Source: Bradyrhizobium sp. NDS-1 (GTDB taxonomy: Bacteria; Pseudomonadota; Alphaproteobacteria; Rhizobiales; Xanthobacteraceae). Taken from it: a DNA stretch of 64,000 bases. Shown piece after piece: positions 44,316 to 53,004 of this stretch. Under the pieces are notes generated by a model. The model had not been told where the DNA came from, made no database searches, and saw only the letters and a program-made list of their open reading frames with translations. Position numbers and translations under genes: made by a program. Within the stretch, counting starts at the first letter, position 1; every line of letters begins with the position of its first letter. The DNA is taken from the NCBI RefSeq assembly GCF_032918005.1, contig NZ_CP136628.1, positions 4,511,501-4,575,500 on the forward strand, in the 5' to 3' direction.

Positions 44316-45350
44316 CTAGGCCGCGGCCTTCTTGTCTGCCGGCACGGACGCGATCGTCTTCAGGATCTGCGAAGCGATCTGGTATGGGTCGCCCTGCGAG
44401 TTCGGACGGCGGTCTTCCAGATAGCCCTTGTAGCCGTTGTTGACGAAGGAGTGCGGAACGCGGATCGAGGCACCGCGGTCGGCCACGCCGTAGCTGAACT
44501 TGTTCCACGGCGCGGTCTCGTGCTTGCCGGTCAGACGCTTGTCGTTGTCCGGGCCGTAGACGGCGATGTGGTCCATCAGGTTCTTGTCGAAGGCGGCCAT
44601 CAGGGCTTCGAAATATTCCTTGCCGCCGACGGTGCGCATGTACTCGGTCGAGAAGTTGGCGTGCATGCCCGAGCCGTTCCAGTCGGTGTCGCCGAGCGGC
44701 TTACAGTGGAACTCGATATCGATGCCGTACTTCTCGGTGAGGCGCAGCATCAGGTAGCGGGCCATCCACATTTCGTCGGCGGCCTTCTTGGAGCCCTTGC
44801 CGAAGATCTGGAATTCCCACTGGCCCTTGGCGACTTCCGCGTTGATGCCTTCATGGTTGATGCCGGCAGCCAGGCAGAGGTCGAGATGCTCTTCGACGAT
44901 CTTGCGGGCGACGTCGCCGACGTTCGAGTAGCCGACGCCCGTGTAGTACGGGCCCTGCGGCGCCGGATAGCCGGAGGACGGGAAGCCGAGCGGGCGGCCG
45001 TCCTTGTAGAAGAAGTATTCCTGCTCGAAGCCGAACCAGGCGCCCGCGTCGTCGAGAATGGTGGCGCGCTTGTTGGAGGGGTGCGGGGTCTTGCCGTCCG
45101 GCATCATGACTTCGCACATCACGAGCACGCCGTTGGTGCGCGCGGCGTCCGGGAAGACGGCGACAGGCTTCAGCACGCAATCGGAGCTGTGGCCTTCGGC
45201 CTGCTGGGTGGAGGAGCCATCGAAGCCCCAGAGCGGAAGCTGCTCGAGCGTCGGGAACGACGCGAATTCCTTGATCTGAGTTTTGCCGCGCAAGTTCGGG
45301 GTCGGCGTATATCCGTCGAGCCAGATGTACTCGAGCTTATACTTGGTCAT
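44316..45350 (-). CDS. glnII: Glutamine synthetase II, eukaryote-type
   Basis: A 344-residue type II glutamine synthetase, making glutamine from glutamate, ammonia and ATP. The N-terminus MTKYKLEYIWLDGY, the LWGFDGSSTQQAEG active-site loop, NGSGMHANFSTEYMR and APWNKFSYGVADRGASIRVP are strongly conserved with rhizobial GlnII. A sigma-54 promoter lies upstream and a strong terminator follows. In Bradyrhizobium glnII is switched on by NtrC under nitrogen limitation; here the promoter form supports that. Confidence 0.97.
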   Translation of the reverse strand: MTKYKLEYIWLDGYTPTPNLRGKTQIKEFASFPTLEQLPLWGFDGSSTQQAEGHSSDCVLKPVAVFPDAARTNGVLVMCEVMMPDGKTPHPSNKRATILDDAGAWFGFEQEYFFYKDGRPLGFPSSGYPAPQGPYYTGVGYSNVGDVARKIVEEHLDLCLAAGINHEGINAEVAKGQWEFQIFGKGSKKAADEMWMARYLMLRLTEKYGIDIEFHCKPLGDTDWNGSGMHANFSTEYMRTVGGKEYFEALMAAFDKNLMDHIAVYGPDNDKRLTGKHETAPWNKFSYGVADRGASIRVPHSFVNNGYKGYLEDRRPNSQGDPYQIASQILKTIASVPADKKAAA

Positions 45351-45890
45351 TGAGCCTCTCTGTAGATGATGCGAAAGGTCGGGGGGCCCGAGGGCCCCCG
45401 AACGTTTTGTACCCGGCCACCATCGGCCGGCCCTTTACAAGCATTTGTCGTGCCAAAAGGACGCAGTACGGCAGGTTTGCCACCGTCGCCGCCGTCTCCT
45501 TGCGACGAGCAGACCACCTCCCGCGATATGCGTCATAGCCGCGCACCTTCGCGTGTCGCTGCAACGCGAAAATCCCGGCGAAATCGCCCGATTCTGCAGC
45601 AGACGGCACGGTCCTGGAAGTTGCCGATGAAACGCGCATCAACGTCCAGCAATTTTCGCAAAGCGAACCACCCCTGCCTAGCAACCTTTGCAACGGCCTA
45701 GGCATTAGCCACCGACAGCGTGCCTTAGGGGATGCAGACCCAGACCTGCCTTCAAATTAGGCGGCAACTGATTTCCTTTTCAGCACTTTCCAATCCGGGG
45801 GGCACGGCCGATATGGGGATTCCGGTAACCACAATCGAACGAGTCGGGCGCACCATGGAGGCTGAGGCGCTTCGACCAAGGAGAATCGCA
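45351..45890. other. glnII-gstI divergent regulatory region
   Basis: 540 bases between two divergent genes. It contains the glnII sigma-54 promoter (45440-45455) and the ribosome-binding site AAGGAG of the DUF2735 gene (45878-45883). No convincing NtrC palindrome with the standard spacing was found, though GCGCACCTTCGCGTGTCGC (45541-45559) has partial symmetry. No translated gene is evident. Confidence 0.55.
45440..45455 (-). promoter_or_regulatory. Sigma-54 promoter of glnII
   Basis: On the minus strand: TGGCACG-ACAA-ATGCT. The GG and GC of the -24/-12 elements are spaced correctly and 15 of the 16 positions fit TGGCAYR-N4-TTGCW. It lies about 90 bases ahead of the glnII start codon. Confidence 0.85.
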
Positions 45891-46091
45891 ATGATGAACA
45901 ATGGTCTGAGTCACGGATCGGCAACGATCTATCAATTCCCGGTCGGGGGCCGCGCAGCTCTCGCCGGACGCCGCTATGGCGAGACTCGCCTTCCTGCCGA
46001 TCACGCCTCGCTTCCGGCGAACTCGATCTGCAGCGACAGCTGGTACCACCAGGACGCGGTCGACGAAGCCAAGCCGAAATGGGATCGCTGA
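45891..46091 (+). CDS. gstI: DUF2735 protein, GstI-like (glutamine synthetase translation inhibitor)
   Basis: A 66-residue protein with TIYQFPVGGRAALAGRR and the C-terminal SICSDSWYHQDAVDEAKP motif. In Rhizobium leguminosarum, gstI encodes a peptide of about this size next to and divergent from glnII that blocks GSII synthesis under nitrogen excess. Same position and size here. AAGGAG is seven bases before the first ATG, which is why 45891 was chosen over a longer frame. A strong terminator follows. The regulatory role is inferred from family and location. Confidence 0.78.
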   Translation: MMNNGLSHGSATIYQFPVGGRAALAGRRYGETRLPADHASLPANSICSDSWYHQDAVDEAKPKWDR

Positions 46092-46145
46092 TGCCCGTGC
46101 TTGGTCTGAAACCGCCGCGCCGGCGGAAGCCTCCGGCGGCAGTTC

Positions 46146-46181
46146 AAAAAGGGTCGAAACAACGATGTTTCGGCCCTTTTT
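46146..46181 (+). terminator. Terminator of the DUF2735 gene
   Basis: A 16-bp stem AAAAAGGGTCGAAACA / TGTTTCGGCCCTTTTT (15 Watson-Crick pairs and one T-G) with a 4-base loop, and a T-run inside the 3' arm. Confidence 0.88.
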
Positions 46182-46351
46182 GATTCTCGCGTGAATGACG
46201 CCGTACAGATCACCGCGCAGGCCGTCGCCGGCCGCTTCAGATACTCGACCGTGGTGGTCCCGGACTTGATCGCCCCCTGAAATTAGGCCTCAACTAGACC
46301 TCAAGGACGCCACCTCGTGCGCCCAATGGAACCATAACCGAAGCCGATCCC

Positions 46352-47110
46352 ATGCAAGCCTCTTCCCTGAGAGACTCCCCTGCCCGCCACCTCGCCCTGC
46401 AAGGCGCCAGCAATTTTCGCGATCTCGGCGGCTATCCGACGTCCGACGGCCGCACCACGCGCTGGCGGCACATCTTCCGCTCCAACCATCTCGGCCAGCT
46501 CACCGCCGCCGATGTCGAGATCGTCCGCGCGCTGGGCGTGCGAAGCGCGTTCGATTTCCGCGGGGTTGAGGAGCGCGCGGCCGGCGTCTGCGTCGTCGAC
46601 GACATCACGGTGCATTCGCTGCCGATCGAGCCGAGCGTAGTCGCCGCGCTGCGCGCCGAACTCGCCAGGGGTACGCTGACGGGGCCGGTCGCCCTCGAGC
46701 TCATGCGCGAATCCTATCGCAACTACGTTCGCCACCACACGCACAGCTTTCGCAACCTGTTCGCCCATCTCCTGGAGGACCGTGCGCCGCTGGTGATCCA
46801 CTGCACCGCCGGCAAGGACCGCACCGGCTTTGCGAGCGCGCTGATCCTGCATGTGCTCGGCGTGCCCGATGAAATCATCGCCGAGGACTATTTGCTCACC
46901 AACCAGCACTACAAGCGCGATGCGACGGCGGCCATCGACCTGCCGGACGACGTGCGCAATGCCATCGGCAGCGTCGAAGCCTCTTACCTTGCCGCGGCTT
47001 TCGAGGCGGTCGGCAAGGAGTACGGCGATCTCGAAAGCTATTTGCGCGACGGACTCAAGCTCGGCACGGCGGAGCGAGCCGCGCTGAAGGCGCGCTATCT
47101 GCAATCATAG
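46352..47110 (+). CDS. Protein tyrosine/serine phosphatase
   Basis: A 252-residue DSP-like phosphatase. The active site is HCTAGKDRTG (150-159; Cys151, Arg157 of CX5R). The N-terminus LQGASNFRDLGGYPTSDGRTTRWRHIFRSNHLGQL is the signature of the bacterial lipid/tyrosine phosphatase (LipA/PtpB) group. The C-terminus is helical. Substrate may be a phosphotyrosine or a phosphoinositide. In a plus-strand pair with the SDR gene (20-base gap). Confidence 0.9.
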   Translation: MQASSLRDSPARHLALQGASNFRDLGGYPTSDGRTTRWRHIFRSNHLGQLTAADVEIVRALGVRSAFDFRGVEERAAGVCVVDDITVHSLPIEPSVVAALRAELARGTLTGPVALELMRESYRNYVRHHTHSFRNLFAHLLEDRAPLVIHCTAGKDRTGFASALILHVLGVPDEIIAEDYLLTNQHYKRDATAAIDLPDDVRNAIGSVEASYLAAAFEAVGKEYGDLESYLRDGLKLGTAERAALKARYLQS

Positions 47111-47130
47111 GCCGCCGCGCCGGGAGAACG

Positions 47131-47814
47131 ATGATGCAAGACAAGGTCCTGATCGTGACAGGGGCACGCGGCGCGCTCGGCAAGGTGGTTGCGGAGGTCG
47201 CGCAGTCGCGCGGCGCGCGCGTCGCCGGCATCGATCACGCACCTTCGCAAGTGCCCGCGACGCCTGAAAGCATCGAGATCGGAGGCGTCGACCTGTCCGA
47301 TGCAATCCAGGCGAAGGCAGCAGTCGATGCGGCAGCAGAGCATTTCGGCCGTCTCGATGCGCTGATCAACATCGCCGGCGGCTTCGCGTTCGAGACCGTC
47401 GGCGACGGCGACCTCAAGTCCTGGCAGCGCATGTACACGCTCAATGTCCTGACCGCGCTCAACGCGTCACGCGCGACGCTGCCGCACCTCGCCGCGTCCA
47501 AAGCCGGCCGCATCGTGAATATCGGCGCCATGGGCGCGCTCCAGGCCGGCAGCGGCATGGGGCCTTATGCGGCCTCGAAGGCAGGCGTGCATCGCCTTAC
47601 CGAGGCGCTCGCCAACGAGTGGAAGGGCAAGGTCACGGTGAACGCGGTGCTGCCGTCGATCATCGACACCAAGGCCAACCGCACCGACATGCCGAAAGCT
47701 GACTTCTCCAAATGGGTGACGCCGCAGGAACTCGCCGAGGTCATCCTGTTCCTGGCCAGCGACGCCGCGAGCGGCATCACCGGCGCGCTGATCCCGGTGG
47801 GCGGGCGGGTGTGA
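47131..47814 (+). CDS. Short-chain dehydrogenase/reductase
   Basis: A 227-residue SDR with TGARGALGKVVAE (cofactor loop), NIAGGF (structural Asn), INIGAMGALQ (Ser replaced by Ala in this position) and YAASKAGVHRL (Tyr-x3-Lys). A catalytic Ser may be elsewhere in GSGMGPYAASK. Follows the phosphatase by 20 bases and abuts the convergent GrlR-like gene. Substrate unknown. Confidence 0.85.
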   Translation: MMQDKVLIVTGARGALGKVVAEVAQSRGARVAGIDHAPSQVPATPESIEIGGVDLSDAIQAKAAVDAAAEHFGRLDALINIAGGFAFETVGDGDLKSWQRMYTLNVLTALNASRATLPHLAASKAGRIVNIGAMGALQAGSGMGPYAASKAGVHRLTEALANEWKGKVTVNAVLPSIIDTKANRTDMPKADFSKWVTPQELAEVILFLASDAASGITGALIPVGGRV

Positions 47815-48162
47815 TCAGTCCGGCACCAGCAGCCGCAGATGGCCTTTGAAGCGGATGCTCTGCTTGCCGGCGAGCGCGATGCCTTCGCCATAGGCGGTCT
47901 CGTCGGTGTAGGTGCCGCTGAAGCCGATGGTCACGATCTTGCGGCCCCACACCGGACGTTCGTCGAATGAGGGCGAGTGCTCCTCATTGGTCAGTTCGCC
48001 CTTCCACTTGCCGCCAGCCGAGGTGTAGCTGCCGTAGGCAAAGAAGAATGAATCGCCACCCCGCATCGTACCGTCGCGCAGGACCATGACGCCCTGATTG
48101 CCGCCCTGCACAGCATCGAGCATTTCGATACGGATATGATAGAGCCCGTTCCTGATTGTCAT
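47815..48162 (-). CDS. GrlR-like protein, single domain
   Basis: A 115-residue single-unit GrlR-like protein: NGLYHIRIEMLDAVQGGNQG, then DGTMRGGDSFFFAYGSYTSAGGKWKGELTNEEHSPSFDERP and a C-terminal IALAGKQSIRFKGHLRLL. Its unit matches the second domain of the two larger proteins, so they look like fusions of this unit. ATG at 48162 chosen by alignment; the ribosome-binding site is weak. Third member in 8 kb. Confidence 0.75.
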   Translation of the reverse strand: MTIRNGLYHIRIEMLDAVQGGNQGVMVLRDGTMRGGDSFFFAYGSYTSAGGKWKGELTNEEHSPSFDERPVWGRKIVTIGFSGTYTDETAYGEGIALAGKQSIRFKGHLRLLVPD

Positions 48163-48281
48163 CTTCGTCACGCCCGGCGGTCCCCGCCCGCAGGATAACT
48201 GGACCATCCGGCTCCGATCAAATGGTGCAGATCCCCGCGTCCGATCCCGGCTAAACTGCCGACAACTGATTCTCCGATCGG

Positions 48282-48989
48282 ATGTCACCCGGAACTTTTC
48301 CCTTGGAAACCGCACTCTACCTGCCCGTCAAACGCTTCCTCGAAGAGCTTGGCTTCACCGTGAAGGGCGAGATCGGTGGCTGCGATCTCGTGGGCCTCAG
48401 CGCCGGCGATCCGCCCGTGGTGGTGATCGGCGAGCTCAAGCTCGCCTTCAATCTCGAGCTGATCCTGCAGGCGGTCGATCGCGCATCGGCTGCCGACGAA
48501 GTCTGGATCGCGGCGAAGATGTCGATCCGCGGCAAGGGGCGCGAGAGCGATGCGCGTTACCGCAACCTCTGCCGCCGCCTTGGCTTCGGCATGCTGGGTG
48601 TCACCGATCGCGGCCAGGTCGAGGTGCTGGTGAAGCCGCCGACTTCTGCGCCGCGCCGCGAGCCGAAGGTACGTTCGCGCCTCGTCGCCGAGCACCAGCG
48701 CCGCCAGGGCGATCCCGTGCTTGGCGGCGGCACCCGCGCGCCGATCATGACGGCCTACCGGCAGCAGGCGCTGGTCTGCGCCTCGGCGCTCGCCGAGGGG
48801 CCGCGGCGGGTGGGCGAATTGCGCGAACGCTGTCCCGATGCCGGCAAGATCTTGCTTAACAATGTGTATGGCTGGTTCGAACGGGCCGACCGGGGGATTT
48901 ACGGACTCACCGAAGCCGGACACGCGGCCCTGAAACGCTGGCCACAGCACCGGGTTGAGGTCGATGCCGGCGTTGCGTCGCTTCCATGA
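48282..48989 (+). CDS. DUF2161 PD-(D/E)XK phosphodiesterase-fold protein
   Basis: A 235-residue protein. The N-terminal domain has the nuclease motif pattern: Glu in KGEIGGCDLVGL, then VVVIGELKLAFN (Asp-x-Glu-x-Lys type), matching DUF2161. The C-terminal region (about 155-230) looks like a winged-helix (VGELRERCPDAGKILLNNVYGWFERADRGIYGLTEAGHAAL). A DNA-related role is possible but no partner gene is nearby, and its activity is not known. Confidence 0.82.
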   Translation: MSPGTFPLETALYLPVKRFLEELGFTVKGEIGGCDLVGLSAGDPPVVVIGELKLAFNLELILQAVDRASAADEVWIAAKMSIRGKGRESDARYRNLCRRLGFGMLGVTDRGQVEVLVKPPTSAPRREPKVRSRLVAEHQRRQGDPVLGGGTRAPIMTAYRQQALVCASALAEGPRRVGELRERCPDAGKILLNNVYGWFERADRGIYGLTEAGHAALKRWPQHRVEVDAGVASLP

Positions 48990-49083
48990 CACCCGACCGG
49001 TGCATAGCTGAGATGCCACACCAATTTCATATTGCAATGCAACATTAGCAGCACTAGGTATCCCGGCATCAAACGAGGCCGTT

Positions 49084-49389
49084 ATGAACGCAGACTGGAA
49101 TACCAAATATGGCACGCGGCGCGTCCGCCATGATCCGCCCACCCTGGATGAGGCGATCTTCGCCGCCATCGGCATCACCGATGATCAGGAGCAGCAGGCC
49201 GAGATCGCCGCAGCCTTGATGGGGATGCCGCTCGATGTCGTGCAGGCCGAGGTGAAGAAGCAGGCGCGCACCAACAGCCGCGTCACTGCGACCCGCGTGA
49301 TCGCCGGTGAACAGGGTGCACAGCGCTCCGTCGTGGTCGAACGCCGCGTCGTCCGCCGCTTCGGCAACGACAAGCGCACGGGCACCTGA
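49084..49389 (+). CDS. Conserved hypothetical protein (101 aa)
   Basis: A small soluble protein with an acidic/helical core (TLDEAIFAAIGITDDQEQQAEIAAALMGMPLDVVQAEVKKQ) and a basic tail (SVVVERRVVRRFGNDKR). No enzyme motif. A perfect terminator follows 23 bases after its stop, supporting a real transcription unit. No family recognised; the basic tail could bind nucleic acid. Confidence 0.65.
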   Translation: MNADWNTKYGTRRVRHDPPTLDEAIFAAIGITDDQEQQAEIAAALMGMPLDVVQAEVKKQARTNSRVTATRVIAGEQGAQRSVVVERRVVRRFGNDKRTGT

Positions 49390-49412
49390 GCGCCTGGTTG
49401 TCCACCTAATAT

Positions 49413-49445
49413 AAAAGCGGACCGGTTTTCCCGGTCCGCTTTTTT
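49413..49445. terminator. Bidirectional terminator
   Basis: Perfect 13-bp stem AAAAGCGGACCGG / CCGGTCCGCTTTT, loop TTTTC, then TT. The A-run on the other side makes it usable by both the plus-strand gene before it and the minus-strand GNAT gene after it. Confidence 0.9.
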
Positions 49446-49468
49446 GATTCCGGCCCTGCTCTGTTAAG

Positions 49469-50080
49469 TCAGGCGGCGCGATTGCCGTACATGCTGGAGA
49501 TGATCTTCCAGCAAGTCGAGTTGAAGCTGAGAAGAGCGCGCCCGGCCACAAAGGGCGACGCCGCGAGATCGGCGAACTCGGCCTCAGGCGACTTGGCCAG
49601 ATCAATGGTGCCGGTCGATTCCCCGTGGCGGAAAGCCAGATGCGCGCCGAACTTCCTGGCGAGCGCCCGCATGGCGTGGTTCTCGGCGCCCGTGGTGATG
49701 CGCAGGCGCTTATAGCCCTTCCAGCGCGCCTCGGCGACCAGGCGGCGGAACAGCACGGTGCCGACACCCTGGCGGCGCGCAGAGGCTTCCACGCTGAAGG
49801 CGACTTCGGGCAAAGAACCGTCTTCCTCCGGATGCAGTTCGGCCGCACCGCGGACAACGCCGTCGACGATGTAGGCGACGATCACCGTGCCATCCTCGGC
49901 ACAGCGTGCGGCGTATCGCTCGATGAAGCTGTCGTCGAGAAAACCGTTGAAGCGATCATGCCTGCTTTCGGCATCGAGTCTCAGCAGGTGATCGCGCAGA
50001 AGCGGCAATTCTTCCTGCTGGCTCAAGGTCCGCACATAGCCCGGAACGGACGTCATGCGGGTCGTGTCTTCAAGTGCCAC
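49469..50080 (-). CDS. GNAT family N-acetyltransferase
   Basis: A 203-residue GNAT protein. The acetyl-CoA motif is VEASARRQGVGTVLFRRLVAEARWKG; the body includes DGVVRGAAELHPEE and LRITTGAENHAMRALARKFG. The GTG at 50080 has AGAGGAG about eight bases upstream, so it is preferred over longer ATG forms. A C-terminal hydrophobic tail (about 20 residues) is unusual. Substrate unknown. Confidence 0.83.
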   Translation of the reverse strand: MALEDTTRMTSVPGYVRTLSQQEELPLLRDHLLRLDAESRHDRFNGFLDDSFIERYAARCAEDGTVIVAYIVDGVVRGAAELHPEEDGSLPEVAFSVEASARRQGVGTVLFRRLVAEARWKGYKRLRITTGAENHAMRALARKFGAHLAFRHGESTGTIDLAKSPEAEFADLAASPFVAGRALLSFNSTCWKIISSMYGNRAA

Positions 50081-50231
50081 GTCAAAAACTCCTCTTGGTG
50101 TCCCTCGAGGAGGCGTTCGAATCCCTAGGCCCCCAATATTGTGCATCGCAACATACATTTCAAGTCGGGAACCTGCCCAAGTTTCGGGCATGAGGGGCGA
50201 CCAATTCGTTAATGAGATCAAGGCCCCGTAG

Positions 50232-50633
50232 TCATACGAGGACCAGCTGGGTCTGGGTCACCACCGCGACCAGCTTGCCGTCTTCGGTCTCCAGCCGGGT
50301 GGTCCAGACCTGGGTCCGGCGGCCACGATGGACCGGGGTTGCAGTCGCAATAACCGTGGTTCCCTCCTTGGCCCCACCAATGAAATTGGTCTTGCTCTCG
50401 AGCGTGGTCGTGCCCTTGGCATCGTCAGGCAGGTTGATCACGGTCGCGGCCGCGCCAACGGAATCGGCCAGCGCCATCACGGCCCCGCCATGGATGGTGT
50501 GGTGAAGCGTGCAGAGATCGGGCCGGACCGTCATCCGCGCCACCACGCGGTCTTTCTCGGCCTCGACGAACTCGACGCCCTTGAGCTCGGCGAACGGCAT
50601 CTTCATCGCTTTGAGTTTCTCGAGCTGCGTCAT
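50232..50633 (-). CDS. PaaI-type hotdog thioesterase
   Basis: A 133-residue hotdog-fold protein of the PaaI/YdiI group: LKGVEFVEAEKDRVVARMTV, then HHTIHGGAVMALADSVGAAAT (catalytic HGG) and TNFIGGAKEGTTVIATATPVHRGRRTQVWTTRL. Hydrolyses acyl-CoA thioesters, often phenylacetyl-type. GGGAGGA precedes the ATG. Alone in this part of the minus strand. Confidence 0.88.
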   Translation of the reverse strand: MTQLEKLKAMKMPFAELKGVEFVEAEKDRVVARMTVRPDLCTLHHTIHGGAVMALADSVGAAATVINLPDDAKGTTTLESKTNFIGGAKEGTTVIATATPVHRGRRTQVWTTRLETEDGKLVAVVTQTQLVLV

Positions 50634-50751
50634 CAGATGTCCTCCCAAAACCTTGTCGTTTCAGCGTGAATTGTTCCGGGCGGCAAGGCAATGACGTCTG
50701 AGGTAAAGGCCGTGCTGACATCGGCGCTACAGTGCATGGGCCCTCCCGGTT

Positions 50752-50896
50752 CCGTCATCCTGAGGCGCGAGCTGCGCGATGCGCACGCCGTACAGAAGGC
50801 CTCGAAGGATGAACGGCCGCGATGCAGCCGGGCCGTCGCCCGTCGAGCTCCTCAGCGGCGCATCGGCGCCACCGGGCTCACGCCTCAGGGTGACGG
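50752..50896. repeat. 145-bp inverted-repeat element
   Basis: Arms CCGTCATCCTGAGGCG (50752-50767) and CGCCTCAGGGTGACGG (50881-50896) match at 15 of 16 positions. The core has further short palindromes (GCGCATCGGCGC). Placed between PaaI-type and kynU genes; non-coding. Confidence 0.72.
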
Positions 50897-50906
50897 TGAT
50901 GGATTT

Positions 50907-52109
50907 TCACGTCACCGCATTCACGACCTGATATTCCGGCCGTCGCCACACCTCGCCGGCGATCACGTCCTCGATGATCTCGGCGGCACGGATGATCTCG
51001 CTCTCACCGATATACAGCGGCGTGATCCCGAATCTCATGATGTCGGGCGCGCGAAAATCGCCGATGAGGCCGCGGGCGATCAGCGCCTGCATGGCGGCGT
51101 AGCCGCCGCCGAAGGCGAAGGAGACCTGCGAGCCGCGGCGATCGTGCGCGCGCGGGGTGACGAGCTCGAGTTGCGGGCAACGGCGTTCGACCTCCGCAAT
51201 GAGAAGATCGCCGAGCGCCAGCGAGCGCGCACGCACCTCCGCGATGTCGACACGGTCCCAGATGTCGAGCGAGGCCTCCAGCGCCGCCATCGCCAGCACC
51301 GGCGGCGTGCCGACCCGCATTCGCTCGACGCCACCTGCGGCCGCATAGGCAAGCTCGAATGCGAAGGGTTTGGCGTGGCCCATCCACCCCGACAGCGCAG
51401 CGCGCGCGCTGTCGGCGTGTCGCGGTGCGACGTAGAGGAAGGCCGGCGAGCCCGGGCCGGCATTGATGTATTTGTAGGTGCACCCCGCAGCGAAATCGGC
51501 GCCGCTCCCGGCGAGATCGACCGGCAACGCGCCGGCCGAATGCGCGAGATCCCAGACCGTAACGATGCCGAGTGCATGCGCTTTCGCAGTCAGATGCGCC
51601 ATGTCGTGGCGGCGGCCGGTGCGGTAGTCGACCTCGGTGATGTAGAGCACCGCCACCTCCTCCGACAGCGCGGATTCGATCTCCTCCGGCGCGACCAGAC
51701 GCAATTCATGGCCGCGCCCGAGCGTGGCGATCAGGCCTTCGGCCATGTAGAGGTCGGTCGGGAAGTTGCCCGTGTCCGACAGGACGATCTTGCGCGACGC
51801 ATTCATGTCGAGCGCGGCGGCGAGCGCCTGATAGACCTTGAGCGACAACGTGTCTCCGACCATCACCGAGCCGGCTTCCGCGCCGATCAGCCGCGCGATG
51901 CGATCGCCGACATGGCGCGGCTGGGCGTACCAGCCTGCGGTGTTCCAGGCGCGGATCAGCTCATCGCCCCACTCCGTCGTAATGACGCGGTTGACGCGCT
52001 CGGCAACGCCGGATGGCAGCGCGCCAAGCGAGTTGCCGTCGAGATAGATCACGCCATCCGGCAAGTGGAACAGAGCCTTGGTGTCGTCATAGACGCGATA
52101 TTTGGTCAT
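50907..52109 (-). CDS. kynU: Kynureninase
   Basis: A 400-residue PLP enzyme that splits kynurenine into anthranilate and alanine. YLDGNSLGALP and TEWGDELIRAWNTAGW are family motifs; the Schiff-base Lys is Lys213 in GCTYKYIN, following DLAHSAGALPVDL. Downstream of kynA by 19 bases in the same operon. This step completes conversion of tryptophan to anthranilate. Confidence 0.95.
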   Translation of the reverse strand: MTKYRVYDDTKALFHLPDGVIYLDGNSLGALPSGVAERVNRVITTEWGDELIRAWNTAGWYAQPRHVGDRIARLIGAEAGSVMVGDTLSLKVYQALAAALDMNASRKIVLSDTGNFPTDLYMAEGLIATLGRGHELRLVAPEEIESALSEEVAVLYITEVDYRTGRRHDMAHLTAKAHALGIVTVWDLAHSAGALPVDLAGSGADFAAGCTYKYINAGPGSPAFLYVAPRHADSARAALSGWMGHAKPFAFELAYAAAGGVERMRVGTPPVLAMAALEASLDIWDRVDIAEVRARSLALGDLLIAEVERRCPQLELVTPRAHDRRGSQVSFAFGGGYAAMQALIARGLIGDFRAPDIMRFGITPLYIGESEIIRAAEIIEDVIAGEVWRRPEYQVVNAVT

Positions 52110-52128
52110 GGATATTTCTTGGGCATTT

Positions 52129-52968
52129 CTACAGAATTGTCCGCACGCGCCAGAGCTCGGGGAACAGCTCCACCTCCAGCATGCGTTTGAGATAGCTGAC
52201 GCCGCCGGTGCCGCCGGTTCCGCGCTTGAAGCCGATGACGCGCTCGACCGTCGTCACGTGATTGAAGCGCCAGCGGCGGAAGTAATCCTCGAAGTCGACC
52301 AGTTTTTCGGCGAGCTCGTAGAGCATCCAATGCTTCTCCGGTGCCTCGTAGACGACGCGCCAGGCCTGCAGAACGCCTTCGTTGAAGCTGTGGGTCTCGC
52401 GGACATCGCGCGCCAACACCGCGGCCGGCATCTCGAGTCCGTTGCGGTCGGCGAGCCGCAGCACTTCGTCATAGAGGCTGGGCGTCGCGAGCTCGGCTTC
52501 GAGCAGCTTCGTCGTCTCCGCATCGTGCGCGTGCGGCTTGAGCATGGCGCTGTTGCGGTTGCCGAGCAGGAATTCGATCAGCCGGTATTGCCGCGACTGA
52601 AAGCCCGAGGATTGTCCGAGCTGCGAGCGGAAGCGCGTATACTCGCTCGGCGTCATCGTGCGCAGCACGTCCCAGGCATTGTTGAGCTGCTCGAAGATCC
52701 GCGACATCCGCGCTAGCATCTTCATGGCAGGCTGCACCTCGTCGCTGGCGATGGCGCGGCGCGCGGCGCTGAGCTCGTGGATGGCGAGGCGCATCCACAG
52801 CTCCGTGGTCTGATGCTGGATGATGAACAGCATCTCGTCATGCGCTTCGGAGAGCGGATGCTGCGCGCCGAGGATCGCATCCAGCGCCAAATAGTCGCCA
52901 TAGGACATGCGCCGGGCGAAATCGGTCTCGGCGCCTTCGCTCGTGGGATCGTAATCGCTGGACGTCAT
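52129..52968 (-). CDS. kynA: Tryptophan 2,3-dioxygenase
   Basis: A 279-residue haem dioxygenase that opens the indole ring of tryptophan to N-formylkynurenine. Conserved [36 protein letters not shown] (distal His52), [18 protein letters not shown] (substrate Arg), and [24 protein letters not shown] (haem His and the TGG loop) are all present. Middle gene of a three-gene operon with the formamidase-type hydrolase and kynU. Confidence 0.96.
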   Translation of the reverse strand: MTSSDYDPTSEGAETDFARRMSYGDYLALDAILGAQHPLSEAHDEMLFIIQHQTTELWMRLAIHELSAARRAIASDEVQPAMKMLARMSRIFEQLNNAWDVLRTMTPSEYTRFRSQLGQSSGFQSRQYRLIEFLLGNRNSAMLKPHAHDAETTKLLEAELATPSLYDEVLRLADRNGLEMPAAVLARDVRETHSFNEGVLQAWRVVYEAPEKHWMLYELAEKLVDFEDYFRRWRFNHVTTVERVIGFKRGTGGTGGVSYLKRMLEVELFPELWRVRTIL

Positions 52969-53004
52969 GGGCAGGCCCTTTCGAATGATCGTCCCCGGCT
53001 TTGC

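Noticed and set aside
45541..45559. Possible NtrC site GCGCACCTTCGCGTGTCGC upstream of glnII
   Set aside because: The half-sites are one base closer than the NtrC consensus and one arm is mismatched, so it is not claimed as an operator.
50101..50150. tRNA-like GTTCGAATCCC stretch
   Set aside because: No complementary 5-bp T-stem, acceptor stem or anticodon arm surrounds it.
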